This document shows, in pieces, positions 62,711 to 64,000 of a stretch of DNA of 64,000 nucleotides; position 1 is the first letter of the stretch; each line of letters begins with the position of its first letter. The stretch spans positions 4,030,001 through 4,094,000 of the forward strand of contig NZ_JACHJU010000001.1 in NCBI RefSeq assembly GCF_014203795.1. The letters are read 5' to 3'. The stretch is from Streptosporangium album (GTDB lineage: Bacteria; Actinomycetota; Actinomycetes; Streptosporangiales; Streptosporangiaceae). The position numbers and the translations under genes were made by a program. A model generated the notes under the pieces. The model worked only from the letters and a program-made list of their open reading frames with translations, did no database searches and had not been told where the DNA came from.

Positions 62711-62974
62711 ATGACTCGAGAGCGCTGGGGACCGTATCCGCTGGTTCTGGTGGGCGCGGTCCTCGCGGTGACCTTCGGTGTCCTGCTCGACCCCGAGTGG
62801 GGAGGATTCTCCCTCGGCGCGGTCATGGCGCTGGGCGCCGTGTTCCGGCTGGCCGGAGGCGGGCTGCTCGCCGTACGCGCCAAGGCGACCGACACCCTCA
62901 CACTGGGCGCCTTCGGCGTCGCGCTGATGGCCGGATCGCTGGTGCTGGAGTATCCGGAGCTCATGCCGCTGTAA
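62711..62974 (+). CDS. DUF3017 small membrane protein
   Basis: An 87-residue protein with three hydrophobic helices (YPLVLVGAVLAVTFGVLL, LGAVMALGAVFRLAGGGLL, LGAFGVALMAGSLVLEY). It matches the DUF3017 family, often found near folD in actinobacteria. ATG 62711, GTG 62705 and GTG 62696 are in-frame possible starts. Function unknown. Confidence 0.82.
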   Translation: MTRERWGPYPLVLVGAVLAVTFGVLLDPEWGGFSLGAVMALGAVFRLAGGGLLAVRAKATDTLTLGAFGVALMAGSLVLEYPELMPL

Positions 62975-63087
62975 GCCGGATGACCGGGTGGGCCGTGAAG
63001 CGCTCATACCGGTCCGATAACCTCAACGGCCAGTGAGCCTCAAAAGGACTGTCTGGCCAGTGTTAGTTCAGAAGGGGAACCACACGC

Positions 63088-64000
63088 ATGCCCAAGATCA
63101 AGGTAGCGGGTCCGGTCGTCGAGCTTGACGGCGACGAGATGACCCGGATCATCTGGCAGTTCATCAAGGACCAGCTGATCCTTCCCTACCTCGACGTCGA
63201 CCTGAAGTACTACGACCTCGGGATCGAGTACCGCGACGCCACCGACGACCAGGTCACGATCGACGCCGCCAACGCGATCAAGCAGTACGGCGTCGGCGTC
63301 AAGTGCGCCACGATCACCCCGGACGAGGCGCGGGTCGAGGAGTTCGGCCTGAAGAAGATGTGGAAGTCCCCGAACGGGACGATCCGTAACATCCTCGGCG
63401 GTGTCATCTTCCGCGAGCCGATCATCATGTCCAACGTGCCGAGGCTCGTCCCCGGCTGGACCAAGCCGATCGTCGTCGGCCGTCACGCGTTCGGCGACCA
63501 GTACCGCGCCACCGACCTGAGGATTCCGGGCGAGGGCAAGCTGACCCTCACCTACACGCCGAAGGACGGCTCGGAGCCGATCGAGCTCGACGTCTACGAC
63601 TTCCCGAGCAGCGGCGTCGCGATGGCGATGTACAACCTGGACGACTCGATCCGTGACTTCGCCCGCGCCTCCATGCGCTACGGCCTGTCCCGGGGGTACC
63701 CCGTCTACCTCTCCACGAAGAACACGATCCTGAAGGCCTACGACGGCCGCTTCAAGGACATCTTCGCCGAGGTCTTCGAGGACGAGTTCAAGGCCGACTT
63801 CCAGGCCGCCGGGATCACCTACGAGCACCGTCTGATCGACGACATGGTCGCCGCGGCGATGAAGTGGGAGGGTGGCTACGTCTGGGCCGCCAAGAACTAC
63901 GACGGCGACGTCCAGTCCGACACCGTCGCGCAGGGCTTCGGCTCGCTCGGCCTGATGACCTCGGTCCTGATGACCCCCGACGGCCGGACCGTCGAGGCCG
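63088..64000 (+). CDS. icd: NADP-dependent isocitrate dehydrogenase, 3'-truncated by window edge
   Basis: The first 304 codons of an isocitrate dehydrogenase of the homodimeric, eukaryote-like (IDH2) type. [23 protein letters not shown] opens the protein, with [20 protein letters not shown] (substrate Ser and Arg residues), [33 protein letters not shown], and [28 protein letters not shown] with metal-binding Asp. The ATG follows GAAGGGG. It is open to the end of the window. Confidence 0.97.
   Translation, partial: MPKIKVAGPVVELDGDEMTRIIWQFIKDQLILPYLDVDLKYYDLGIEYRDATDDQVTIDAANAIKQYGVGVKCATITPDEARVEEFGLKKMWKSPNGTIRNILGGVIFREPIIMSNVPRLVPGWTKPIVVGRHAFGDQYRATDLRIPGEGKLTLTYTPKDGSEPIELDVYDFPSSGVAMAMYNLDDSIRDFARASMRYGLSRGYPVYLSTKNTILKAYDGRFKDIFAEVFEDEFKADFQAAGITYEHRLIDDMVAAAMKWEGGYVWAAKNYDGDVQSDTVAQGFGSLGLMTSVLMTPDGRTVEA

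Overview
The window is high-GC, densely coded chromosomal DNA from a filamentous actinomycete. The evidence is a WhiB-type regulator, GTG and TTG starts with strong GGAGG sites, a DUF6350 gene between sucD and purN, a PafBC-type damage promoter, and actinobacterial gene orders around sucCD, purNH, folD and icd. Gene order and protein style suggest the Streptosporangiales (Streptosporangium or Nonomuraea relatives). That placement is inference; no rRNA gene is present. The window opens inside guaA and closes inside icd.

Layout. 1-4.0 kb: the 3' end of guaA with a strong terminator, a small membrane protein, a membrane acyltransferase and a secreted polysaccharide deacetylase that overlap tail to tail. 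4.6-7.0 kb: a lower-GC four-gene cassette (Ser/Pro-rich helical protein, coiled-coil membrane protein, two YbaB-like proteins) that looks acquired. 7.2-29.6 kb: a large surface-glycan locus. It holds all six enzyme types for CMP-pseudaminic acid (PseB, C, H, G, I and an SpsF/PseF-like cytidylyltransferase), an acyl carrier protein plus FkbH-like protein, two proteins of unknown function, glycosyltransferases (two fused to CDP-glycerol glycerophosphotransferase-like domains), a CDP-alcohol phosphotransferase and two tandem sulfotransferases. Together they plausibly build a sulfated, polyol-phosphate-linked, pseudaminic-acid-containing wall polymer of the teichulosonic acid type.

29.7-37.5 kb: a minus-strand molybdenum hydroxylase (form II aerobic CO dehydrogenase-like) operon with coxS-coxL-coxM and coxG, preceded by VOC, flavin/PPOx-like, ferredoxin and DUF1348 genes, with a CGNR zinc-finger regulator upstream. 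The promoter region carries repeated CTAACG half-sites and a near-consensus Crp/GlxR site. 37.5-41.4 kb: an envelope-stress module (LiaF/PspC-like protein, PspC-domain histidine kinase, LuxR-type response regulator). 41.5-46.5 kb: a GCS2-family ligase, a zinc-metallopeptidase lipoprotein, WhiB, a CPBP protease, a FetB-like permease and a PIG-L deacetylase.

46.6-64 kb: mostly core functions. These are pcrA behind a PafBC-type promoter, three tandem paralogous secreted proteins, a B12-binding protein, sucC-sucD, DUF6350, purN, purH, a 57-residue membrane protein, folD, an FHA-HTH regulator, citrate synthase, a DUF3017 protein and icd. Seven intrinsic-terminator-like hairpins separate transcription units. 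No tRNA, rRNA, CRISPR array, integrase or insertion sequence was recognised.
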